DNA from: Coix lacryma-jobi var. lacryma-jobi
Taxonomy: Eukaryota; Streptophyta; Magnoliopsida; Poales; Poaceae
Direction: 5' to 3'
Length of the DNA: 64,000 nt
Assembly: GCA_009763385.1 (NCBI GenBank)
Contig: CM019823.1
Location: forward strand, 31,461,845 to 31,525,844
Part shown: positions 54,107-64,000 of the stretch, piece by piece
Layout: each line of letters begins with the position of its first letter
Numbering within the stretch: the first letter of the stretch is position 1
Program-made: the position numbers and the translations under genes
The notes under the pieces: model-generated
What the model saw: the letters and a program-made list of their open reading frames with translations, nothing else
Database searches by the model: none
Told to the model about the DNA's origin: nothing

Positions 54107-54700
54107 CTTTTTTTTATCGAACGCCATTTTTTTTATTCGGGCATGGCCGCACTGCTGAGCTTGCGCCAGATTGCCAGATGTCGCACATGCAGTCGTACGA
54201 AGCGATACGGGCACACGGAGGACGGTTACGTATAGGAACACGCGTTAACGTGGACCCGAATGGGCATGAGCCCTCCGGAGAGCAGAGATCCCATACGCTA
54301 TAAGGATGTTAATATTAATATTTGCTTCTAACCTTTTGGTGGCAAGTCTCTTTCCCACAAATTTCTGTTTTGAACTAAATTTATCATTAGTGGAACTCCA
54401 CTTATCTTTGAAAATATAAAATTTTAAAGAAAATTGATTTAGATGTACTTTTATGTTTTCTATACGTTGCTATCAGTGCCACACTAAAAATTTGTGTCAT
54501 TGAGGAGGGGCTCGCTCCTACTGCAAATTGCATTAGTAAAAAGTAGTAAAAAGAGAGGAAGAAAATAAGTCTAAGACCCTTTTTGGATGTCTTGTAAATT
54601 ATTTCATCTGTAGTTTGCTTTAGTCTGTAATTTCTTATGCACAGGAAGACAATCAGAATATTTTTTTCTGTAAAATATTGTTTGGGTATAAATTCAGAAG
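54107..54700. other. Intergenic, no gene seen
   Basis: Low-complexity and AT-rich DNA. From about 54570 it has the look of a DNA-transposon flank. Confidence 0.4.
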
Positions 54701-54703
54701 AAA

Positions 54704-55592
54704 CAACTGAAAACCAAGCAGGCTATAATAATACAATCTCTACCCGCGGGAGGATTGACGCCCTCCCGCGGGTTCAGATACTGTAGCTTTTTTTTTGCTT
54801 CTTTCTTTTCCTTTTTTCTTTTACTTTTTTTCTACTTTCTTTTTTTTTTCTTTTTAAGATTTTTGTAGGTATTTTTTTCTATTAAAAAACGGTGTGACGA
54901 TAGGGCGTCTAATAATACAAACTCTAATTATGGGACGACGTTCTCCTCGTACTTGCGTACGTTTTATGCTTATACGGTCCATGTCTTTGACACGACATGT
55001 AAATATTTTTTTGAGCAGGCCGCATATCGGTATATTGACTGATATATTTAGAGATTGTTAGTTCCAAGTTAAAAAGTTTTTGGATGTCATATCGGGTGTT
55101 TAACACTAATTTAGAGTATTAAATACTATTAACAAAACTAATTGCATAAGTGGAGAATAATTCGTGAGGCGAATTTATAAGTCTAATTGTTAATAATTAT
55201 CAAATGTTTAATGTAACACCATATTATCAAAACATGAATTTATTAGGCTTAAAAAATAGTTATCTCGCAAATTATTTTGTATTTATGTAATTAGTTATAT
55301 TTTAGTCTATATTTAATACTCTATGTAAGGTCAAAACATCCGATGTAAGGTCAAAAAAATTAGTTATCTCGAAAATTTATAGAGTAAAAAACTAAACATA
55401 TTTGTACTATTTAGTTCGATCAAGTTTTCCGTACATCCATACAGAGCAGAATAAAGGTACTTATGAGACTTTGATAATCGTACCAATAGCAGGCGCGGCG
55501 AAGCGCACTAACCACCCTTGTAATCCATAACCATGGAGGAAACCAGCAAGAGCCATGAACTGTGCCTAGGCTGAAAACCAAGCAGGCTATAA
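54704..55592. other. Segment flanked by a ~23-bp direct repeat
   Basis: CTGAAAACCAAGCAGGCTAT occurs at about 54703 and again at about 55570. Between them are GCGGGAGG palindromes (54742-54774), pyrimidine tracts (54785-54870) and a hAT/Harbinger-like MITE remnant (55020-55430). It could be an insertion or a duplication of flanking sequence. Confidence 0.45.
55020..55430. mobile_element. DNA-transposon remnant (MITE-like)
   Basis: The stretch with AACTAATTGCATAAGTGGAG, GTGAGGCGAATTTATAAGTC and later TTAGTTATCTCG resembles the interior of an abundant grass MITE family. The ends are degraded. Confidence 0.4.
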
Positions 55593-55689
55593 TCCACGAT
55601 CAGGTCGTGCGCTCAGGCTGCCACTCACCTGAGGCCACCTTGCCCCAAGGCCGTAGCAGGCGCCGCGCGCCGGCTGCCACTTGATACAT

Positions 55690-56154
55690 TTGGAATAATC
55701 TCTATTTGTTTTATGAATAGAATCAAGTCACCGCTCAAGATAGCTATGCTCAAGAAGAAAATCAAAGTTGACATGTTGGCCTACTTGATGAAGATTGAAA
55801 GCTATGACATTTGGTTTTGATGGAAATCAACTCAAGCGGTTCAAACTTGTTTTTTCATTTGATCGTGAGTTAATAGGTATGTTAAACTATTAAGAGAGAT
55901 GCATCATGTTGATTGATGATCATACATAAGTGCTCAAGCTAATCCATGTGAGGTTTGAGTGAGAGACAGACAGAGTGCTCTGTGACCGAGCATATCATAC
56001 CAGACATGACCAGTATGAGCCTGGTCACGACAACTTCTGTGTTCTCAAGTCCGGTTTGTCAGCATTTCTAGCAAGAGCCACAAGTTCCAGGACCCGGGAG
56101 TTCCGAGAAGTGTCGGGAGTTCCATTGTTGCTTGTCCCGACAGGTGTCAAGAGC
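55690..56154 (+). repeat. Copia (SIRE-like) LTR remnant, left part
   Basis: Reads like the U3 of a large Copia LTR: GTTGACATGTTGG, repeated GGGAGTTCCGAGAAGT- and GTCGGGAGTTCC-type motifs. It continues at 63352 after the nested solo LTR. The family assignment is by general resemblance only. Confidence 0.4.
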
Positions 56155-57105
56155 TGTAGCACCCGGTTTTAAAGAACAAAACCAGATACGCCATATGTGT
56201 GCCCAGGAAGTCCACACATACAACCACAGAAGAAAAAGATATCAAAAACAGTGTTCTATATATCGAAAACAACACTTACATCAAAGTTAAGCGGAACGGA
56301 TACTAAACTTTCTCTTCAAGCTCCATTCTTCACAGGGACAGTTGACTGGGGCTAACATACGCCTAGCACTTTCGTTAGTATTCTGGAAACTCATCTGTGT
56401 CTTCACCACGCTTCCGCTGCGCAACTCTGATGGAGACTGGGGGTATGGGGGAAATAGCAAGGGTGAGCACATATCGTACTCAGCAAATATAACACGGGGT
56501 TATGAAGCTCAAAAGGCTAGACACAGTTTTACTGCGATTCGCACTTTTAGTTGAGTCAATATTTAGCGTTAGATAGCCATCAAGTTGTGCTTACATCCCA
56601 TTCAAACCACATGAATAATATTATGAGCAACCACATCAAAGATTAACAAATTAACAATAGTAATATGAACATAAAGTATATTTTGTTTAAGTTATTAGCC
56701 TGCAAGTTTTCCGAGCCGCTCGTGACCGTGAGCACGGCTGTTATAACAGTTTTAATACTCTGCAAAGTTTGTACAACTTTACCCGTGAGCCGTGATCCCC
56801 ATGTGCCAGGGGTTGCAAATCTCATATCACCTCTTCCAAGGAAGTGCGGCAGGGTACACTATGAAGTCTTTCGGGGTTCCCCTAACAAGATAGTGGCCAC
56901 TAGGTTTCCAATCGGCAAGCAGATATAGGAACACCCCTTTCCGATGGCACATTCCTTCTCGGCTATACAGATGAGACCAGGTGGCCGTCCTATACCCGAG
57001 TCGGTGAGCCCCTTTTGTGCCCTTTCGGGTAACCACCATCAAGCGAGGAGAGGTCCTCGAACCAACTAAAACCAGAGCCATGTAGCCCTCACGATTGTAC
57101 TGTAT

Positions 57106-60100
57106 TGTGGCAGAACCGCCTAAGTAAATCCACTTCCAAGTACGCTTGCCTTCCATTAGGCACTAAGCGCACTTGAGAGTGTCTAAACTTAGCAATTCCG
57201 TCGAGCACACCCCAAGGGAGAACTCGAAACAATCCACATTTCTCGCCAGGATCCAATAATGAGTAAAGCTTACATAACACAACCCAACCAACATATTACA
57301 AGTCTTAGGAATTTAATTATTACAAGCCATTGTTCGAGTACTGAAAGTAAATGGTGCGAAAATAACAACTAGCGAAGATCTAAACGAAGGGGTGAGGACT
57401 CGGTCTGTGCCCACCAGAAGAGTCCTCCAAACAACTGCTCAAGCTGCACCTGCAACAAAGATTACAACAACCTTGAGTACTCAAATGTACTCGCAAGTCT
57501 TACCCGAATGGGAAAATATAGATCCCGACTCACAAGGATTATGAAAGGCTATATGGCTCTGGTTTCTCTTTGTTTGCAAAAGAGCATTTTTAATAAAACG
57601 GTTGTAACATGTTATTTAGCCATATTAGTTGTTACTCCTATTTCTATGTAAGCACCTATTCTATTTCCAACAAGTGGTAAACAAAACAACATAGTTCTCC
57701 ATCCTTAGTTCCAGTTGTTAAACTACGCTGTCGGGCGATTGCCATACCGGTACCGTTTAAACAACGGCGATTCGCGAATCAATGTAGCCCAGCTGGGTAC
57801 CCCAAAACACACGCCCCGTTTGTACCAAGGCACAACCGAGACCAACTCGCTAACTCCTGCCAAGGGGTCCAGTATCCGCATCCAGGACCGGGACTCCAAG
57901 CCCCCCACTCACCGGCCCGGCCGTGAGTGGTGCAAGGACCTCCTCCTACCAAAAACTAACGGTCGGATCACATAGAGCCGGAAACCGAGGCAAGAGTCAG
58001 CTAGCCTTCCCGCTCCCATAAGCAAGTATGTGTTCGGGATAAGAGGATCTGTGACGTGGCTCACACCCACAACAACGAACGGTCCCTAAGCGACACAGAC
58101 AGGGAAACAGTGCAACCGAAGCTAAGCCCGTGGCCGCGGGACATAACTCGTCACACCCACCAGAACCAAACCACATCCCTGCCCGGTCTCCATTTCTTTC
58201 CATCATCATCAATTTAAAGAAGAGCACCTACTTTGTGAGCAACGACAGGTCGCCCACGCTACCGTTCATCCTAAGCATAGCGCTACTCGACCTGTACTAG
58301 TAGGACTCATGGGATATGTATATATATATATATGCAGGTGGGTTTCATATAACTCCTGAAAAACATAATTGCACAACATACATATATTCATTTAGAGATA
58401 TTCAAAAATATAGGTTATGCACCGGGGCTTGCCTTGGTCAGGAGCAACAGGAACAAAGTCAGAAAAAGGCGGCGGTGGTGGCAGCTCCTCAGGCACCTCG
58501 AGCACTTCCTCGTACTCCTCTACCACCTCCTCGAACTCCTGGTCGCCGAGAACCACGAACTCTTCTTGCCCGTCACCTATATGCATGCGATGATGATGCA
58601 ACGCTTAGCAAGGACTAACAACTAGTAAACAAAGAACGCACAAGCTGCTATCATAACCTACTAACTACAGCAAGACACCAACAGATTATACTAACAGCAA
58701 GGAACAACTCTATCTATAAATTAAACTAGCTAACTTATATTCTTCTTTATTTTCTTCTATTTATTCTAAGCAATAAAGCATCTTAGCATTTATTTAACCA
58801 TTACCAGAAAACATATAAACTATTATGAAACAAACATACTAACAGGTAGATCATGATTTTAGAAACTTAACAAAATTTATTTCACCATTTTTGGACACTC
58901 CTATGATTTGATATGAATTTTAGAAGATTTTACTTTAGAGAAAAAGGGGAAAACTAAACCTAAAGGCAATCTTCAGACTGGGCCGAAACTGCCGTGGCCC
59001 AGCCGGGCGCAGGGCACCGGCGGCCTGCCCGCCCGATGAGCGGGCCGCACGCGCGCGCAGGCCGGCCCAAGCCGAGGCCCAGACGGAGGGGAGCCGGCCG
59101 CTCCCTCTCTCTCCCGCGCGACTTTGCGAACTAACCCCCAAGGAAAAGGATAACTACAACGAGGTCCAGGCGCTACTGTGCACCTCTCTGATCTTTTTCG
59201 GAAAACTCCCTGGACTTTACCTAATTTACGCGCGATGGTCCCTCCTTTCCTCTCCTGCCTGTTCGATCGCACAGACCGGCTGGGAAGGGTTCGGACTACG
59301 GATACCGGCCGGAGGCGGCTCGCCGGCGGCGAGGCAAGGCCAGGCGATGTCACGGCCTCCTCTCTGCCGCTGCAGGAGCACCACGGCCCAACCGGGAGCT
59401 CACGCCGCGGCTTTCCGAGTCGACCGGCGCGGCGGCGCCCTCGGCGGCCACTGGTCGCGGCTCCGGCAAGGGAGAAGGAAGAGTGGCGCGGCCGAGCGGA
59501 GGCAAGGGCACAAAGCCGACCCTGAAACCACACACAGGAACGGTCGCGACAGGGAGAACAACGAGGACTTAGGTGGTGCGGTTCGACGGCGATGGCGAGA
59601 ACTCAAGCGAGGATGGCATGGCTTCCAAGGGGCTCGGACTTGGCTCGGTTTAAGAGACAACGTGGGCACCAGAGACGTCCGACTTCGGCACACATGGAGC
59701 AGCGACGAGCACAGCGTCACCTGCCGAACGGACACGTATGGTGACCGCGGCCAAAACTGTCGGGCCGACATGACTTGGCCAAGGTTCGGACGCGGGCGTT
59801 CCGGCCAAACCGCAATAATGCGGCACTAGGATCCAAAAGCAACAAGAGACATGGGACTTCACACTGGAGATAGACGCAGACGGCACCCTGAACCGACCAA
59901 CCCACGAGGAGAACAGCTTGCTGAAACTTCTCAGCGTCAAGCCAAAACACGGTCAAAACATCGAACACCTTGAGTGCGCTCACAACTAGTTTTGAACACA
60001 GTCTCTGGCATCATCCGCTCAGATTCAGCCCAGGCGCCTGTGGACAAAGTTGGAGAGCTTCCAACCTACTTCCAAACTCCTTTAAGGAGAAAGACCGTTC

Positions 60101-60988
60101 GAGGCTCGGATCAGCGAGAAAAACAGTGCCAAGGTACCAATGCCATTGTGCCTGCCGAGCGCAAACAAGCTGCGATAAGACGACCCAAACGAGTCCGGAC
60201 AAGGCTCAACTTTTCACAAGCTCTGACCCGAAACATCTACTTCAACTTTTACTTTTGGACCTATCCCAAACTCTGCACAGGTAAGGAGAACGTGGGATGC
60301 CAACCTCAAGAACACTCCAAGGACCCTAGACTGAGCAGATATTTCTAAGTCACTGGATATCAGCAGCAGATTCAAACTTGCTAAACCTTTTTGACTAGCT
60401 TCCAAACCGAACTCGCACTTGGTCACTAAACCAAACTTGTCGATTATGATCCCATCTACAACTTTGCTGAAAGGTCCAACCTCATAGCAGTTAAGGAAAC
60501 TGCAGCTTGACTAGAGCCAAAGATGCATCCTGAAAAAGGTTGCAACATTGGTTTTGGCCGCTTCAGGATATCTTCTGCACATTTTCTCAACAGGGGCCCT
60601 TACTAACTTTTGTTTGGGATATCCAAAAGAAGGAGATGGACCAGATACAAAGGCTTGGGTGGTAACATACGGTCGCGACTTAGCTAAAAGACACTAAGGC
60701 AACGTCGGAACGACATTTTATGCGACCACCGGAAAAGGGATTAACTTGGTTTAAGAGATGATTTTGGATCCGATGAGAGACAAGGATTGAGTTTAGACTC
60801 CACCAAAGGTTTTTGCTAAAACACGGATTGCGTTCCTCACAAAGACTTAGACCAAAACACGCTAGCTAACAAGTTATTATTATAAGCAACAAAAGTTTTA
60901 TTTAACACAACATATGCAAGCAAACTAACATGATGCTCATGATAAGTTTTAGTAAGTTGCTTTACGCGGTAACACCGTGGGTGTTACA
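57106..60988 (-). mobile_element. Solo LTR (inner), Tekay-like, nested in the outer one
   Basis: 3883 bp between TGTGGCAGAACC and GTGGGTGTTACA, with a perfect target duplication TGTAT (57101-57105 and 60989-60993). Its layout resembles the 4.1-kb LTRs at 5.1 and 14.9 kb: a GC-rich block (58970-59830 here), an intron-like end with TTGTTGCAGGTGCAG on the minus strand near 57450, and a TGTAACACC start. No internal genes are present. Confidence 0.8.
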
Positions 60989-61286
60989 TGTATGTCCCAG
61001 CTTTTGCCCGCAGTAGATCATTTAGGGGGGTCAGATGTTCACATTACCATGAAAACATGTTATCAGTATGTGTTGCACATATTATTAGTCATCTCATTTG
61101 TTCATATAGATTGGAGTTAAGCACTAGCAGATCTACCCATATGCATATATCCCATGGTAGCAAGGTATAAAGTTGAATCAACTAGGAAAACCTATGGTTT
61201 GCATATTAGACACATGCATATGAATAGTGAATTTTAAATGAATAGGCAACAAGGATGATCCCACGTTATACTTGCCTGTTACACTT

Positions 61287-61386
61287 GACCAATTCTCACA
61301 TCGACAGCTCAGGGTCATCACCTTCTGATCTTCAGTGACCAATTCTCACATCGACAGCTCAGGGTCATCACCTTCTGATCTTCAGT
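61287..61386. repeat. Perfect 50-bp tandem duplication
   Basis: 61287-61336 and 61337-61386 are identical, each starting GACCAATTCTCACATCGACA. Confidence 0.95.
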
Positions 61387-63351
61387 GCGCATAACCGATC
61401 GTCGTCTACTCATAGCAAGCACCACACATAGGCAGACAAACAACAAACAAACAAAAAGAGAACTAAGAACAACACAAGACAAAACAAAATAACATACTAA
61501 AAGAGAGCTCGTACTATATGGTCGCGGGATAACACGAAACGACTGAAAGACACGTCTACCGGGAATTTTATATTATAAAAGTAAGAACTGTCGGCTTGCT
61601 TTATTTTAATTTAATAAGATCATGATAAAATATTAATTCAGATTAGAGAACAACATATTTTAATTTTAAAGCCGGATTAGACTAATCATATTTTATTCAT
61701 AAACAATTCTATAATATTAATTAAACCATTTAAACATTTGTAATTTTAGAAAACATAGATCATATAAGAGCAACTAATCGAATCATGATATATGTTTCGT
61801 GTTTAAACTAATCATATTATAAATTAAAAACATATTTATGCTAGTGACTAATCATAATAACATTTATGTATAAAATATCGGAATATAAAACCTACATTGA
61901 TTTTATAAATTGTTTGTAGGCTTATTAACCAATTTAATATTTAACTTTATATGAAAAAAAACATGAGACTTAAAAGCGTTAACACTACTACGTAGATTGT
62001 GGCAACACAAAACTAACGCAACTGGAAAGAACTAAAAACGGAGATTAAACTATGGAGATTAGGGCAAACTTGTATTTAATTCACCTTCTACCTTGAGATT
62101 TCTGTGCAGAACGTGGCCTCCATCTTCACGAACGAAACAATGAAGGGAACACGCCGCTGCCTGCTTGCACGGAGGGGAGGGGATTCCGGCCGATCGGACT
62201 AGGCTGACCGGCGGCGCCACAGCGCGACACGCCTGGCCCGTGGGGAGCAAGGATCGGCGGCCGGCGGTGTTCTGCCGGCTTGCTCGAGCAGCACCTGCTG
62301 GTGCCTACGAGCAGGAGGCACGGGCCTGCGCGCGGGAGGGCAGCGCGCGCCTGAAGCCGGGTGGCGGCGCGAAGCTCCAGGCGATGATCGATTTGTGGCT
62401 CGGCATGGTAGGGACTGGAGATCGCAGGGGCTGAGGAACCTGCCCATCGGAGAGAACCTCCCGTCTCGATCTTGATGGCAGTTAGGCGACGATGGATAGA
62501 TGGATTCAGGCCCTAGGGCACGTTTGGTGAGATGGTGTGCAGGAAACAAAAACACGAGCAGGCTTTATATTAGTCTAACGCCTCCTCCTGGTGTGCACGC
62601 AGCGATTCACCAAGGCAACGCATCCGGATGGATTAACTCCAACTCCAGTTCGACAGATTAACAACACTTGTTCGGGAGGCCCTCACCAGCAAAGGGACAA
62701 AGCGAGCAGCAAGAGCTAATTAGCTGACTCCAGAGACGTCAAAAACAAGAAGGCTATGGAGCGAAGTACATGTCAATAATCGATGAGGCCAGGCCACAAC
62801 TGAACCTCGAGTTGGGGGATTTTTGGGATCCTAATAAAAGATTTGGAGCTCGTAAAAAGATATTTTGGAACATCTAAGAATTAGATTATGCTCATATAAA
62901 AGTAGAAAGAAATTACTGAAAAAGATGAGATAATTTCCGGAAAGATTTCAGAGATAGGTTGATAGATGATGATCTCAAAGAAGTGATTTCGAACATAGGA
63001 AAAAGGATCTTGGAAAAGTCCAACACAAGGATAGAGTTGTGAACGAAAAATTTAATTTAATTTTTTTTTAAAAAGACAGAAACAGACTGAGACCGAATAT
63101 AGATAGACGACTTACTAACGTGTTTTGAAACTCTACCGACTCACAACACAAGGTCAAACAACAACCAACCATCACATCAAGCATAACCCGTCAAATTAGT
63201 TTACCAAAGTTTTGAAAATTCTCATTTTACTACAACTAAAGTGGCGCTAGCTCCAGCTAAACTTGACCCATTTTATAGAAATAATAAAATTATTTACTTT
63301 ATTTAGTGTTTTCTATTCACAACCCAAAATCGGAAGTTTTGGGGTGTGACA

Positions 63352-63530
63352 AGAGCTCCAACCCTTGACTGGTGCAAGTCATATCGAACCGGTCATGCAC
63401 CAATGGCTAGAAAACGACTAGTTTTTCAATGGTGCTATAAAAAACCCCCAAGCCTTCACCTTTGGAGGTTGTTGATTTTGTTGATGCAAACATATTTTGA
63501 GTCTTGTGAAGACACATTTTATGCTTAAAA
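63352..63530 (+). repeat. Copia (SIRE-like) LTR remnant, right part
   Basis: It continues the sequence before 56155. It has CAATGGTGCTATAAAAAACC (about 63428-63447), a TATA-box context typical of Copia LTR promoters, then a CCTTCACCTTTGGAGG-like segment. Confidence 0.4.
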
Positions 63531-63665
63531 GATTCATCTTGCAAATTATACGCAAATTATGTAATTAGTTATTTTTAATCTATATTCAGTACTCCATACA
63601 TATGTCTAAAGATATGATGTGACATGACGTAAAATTTTTGGTTTGGATCTAAACATAGCCTTAGT
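63531..63665. mobile_element. MITE 3' end remnant
   Basis: TAATTAGTTATTTTTAATCT, then TACTCCATACATATGTCTAAAG and TTGGATCTAAACATAGCC resemble the end of a common grass hAT-type MITE. The other end is missing. Confidence 0.4.
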
Positions 63666-63910
63666 TGTAGTAGTTATTAAAACGTTTGACTTTTAGGATA
63701 AAATGAAGCAATAATCTGGTATATTGGCAAACAAAATTTCAGTTGCTGTCCATTACATCACGGGCCTCTAATAGCCTCCTGACATTTGGGTCTCCAAAGT
63801 TTGTCTTGGGCTGAATTGGGATATCTGTTTGAGGCGGCGTCATCGGGCTTTTGCCCTTGCACGGAAGCAGAGCAGCCGAGCGGGGGATAAGCGAGGGAAG
63901 AGGGGGAAAC

Positions 63911-64000
63911 CATGCTCCTGCTGCGCGGCGCCAGGGCGGCGTCGGCGTGGGCGGCATCCACCGCGGTGGCCGCAGGCGCAAGCGGCGGCAGGTCCATATC
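63911..64000 (+). CDS. N-terminus of a probable mitochondrial protein, truncated by window end
   Basis: The ATG at 63911 follows a purine-rich leader (GAGGGGGAAACC). The 30 visible codons read MLLLRGARAASAW and continue Ala/Ser/Arg-rich without acidic residues, as in mitochondrial presequences. The mature protein lies outside, so its identity cannot be given. An open frame also exists on the opposite strand, but its upstream context is poorer. Confidence 0.45.

Larger units (their letters stand above)
56155..63351 (-). mobile_element. Solo LTR (outer) of a Gypsy-like element
   Basis: The plus-strand termini are TGTAGCACCCGG and GGGGTGTGACA, so it reads TG...CA on either strand. It is flanked by a perfect 5-bp duplication AGAGC (56150-56154 and 63352-63356). 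Removing the inner solo LTR leaves about 3.3 kb of non-coding DNA with no PBS, gag or pol, as expected for a solo LTR left by LTR-LTR recombination. The minus orientation is inferred from the TGTCACACCCC start. Confidence 0.75.

Noticed and set aside
55486..55510. Third Helitron 3' end (GGCGCGGCGAAGCGC followed by ACTAACC)
   Set aside because: The hairpin is incomplete, there is no CTAG at the proper distance, and no T follows.
58973..59829. Open frames in the GC-rich part of the inner solo LTR
   Set aside because: Same composition effect as in the full-length Gypsy LTRs; no domain found.

Overview
The window is plant nuclear DNA, most likely from a panicoid grass. Single-copy genes are GC-rich and carry GT-AG introns. 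Between them lie MITEs, Helitron ends, hAT, CACTA, Copia and Gypsy elements, many nested in one another. I see no bacterial or organellar features and no CRISPR array.

Layout. (1) 0.1-20.8 kb: a TPS-a type terpene synthase gene on the minus strand. It runs off the left edge and is split in exon 2 by a 17.7-kb hAT transposon. The hAT transposase is itself interrupted by a 13.8-kb Gypsy chromovirus with unusually long LTRs of about 4.1 kb. A CACTA-type MITE sits in intron 4. (2) 20.8-23.9 kb: intergenic DNA with small repeats. (3) 24.0-38.2 kb: two tandem, intronless, membrane-anchored ARM-repeat genes, separated by a young Copia element (27.6-34.6 kb) with a single open polyprotein. (4) 38.2-46.3 kb: MITEs, a Helitron 3' terminus, an unrecognised minus-strand multi-exon gene or gene fragment, and an array of a ~403-bp repeat. 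(5) 46.5-51.1 kb: a three-exon universal stress protein gene (minus) and a two-exon DUF455 ferritin-like gene (plus). (6) 51.3-54.1 kb: a second Helitron 3' terminus, a 547-bp tandem duplication and the 5' end of an unrecognised minus-strand gene. (7) 54.3-63.7 kb: nested LTR remains, in which one solo LTR lies inside another and both lie inside what looks like a Copia LTR remnant. (8) The first 30 codons of a probable mitochondrial protein gene at the right edge.

Genes with intact reading frames: two ARM-repeat proteins, USP, DUF455 and the Copia polyprotein. The terpene synthase, the hAT transposase and every Gypsy gene carry frameshifts or stops. Because intact and broken frames lie side by side, most of the breaks are probably real decay, although several LTR differences are single-base homopolymer changes that could also come from sequencing.

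The most notable observation is an extra reading frame in the Gypsy element between the primer-binding site and gag. It begins with a peptide that closely matches the N-terminal tail of histone H3 (around K4, K9 and R17-L20), continues into a charged helical segment and ends in a long acidic tail. The same element encodes a C-terminal integrase chromodomain, so it pairs a histone-tail look-alike with a histone-reader module.
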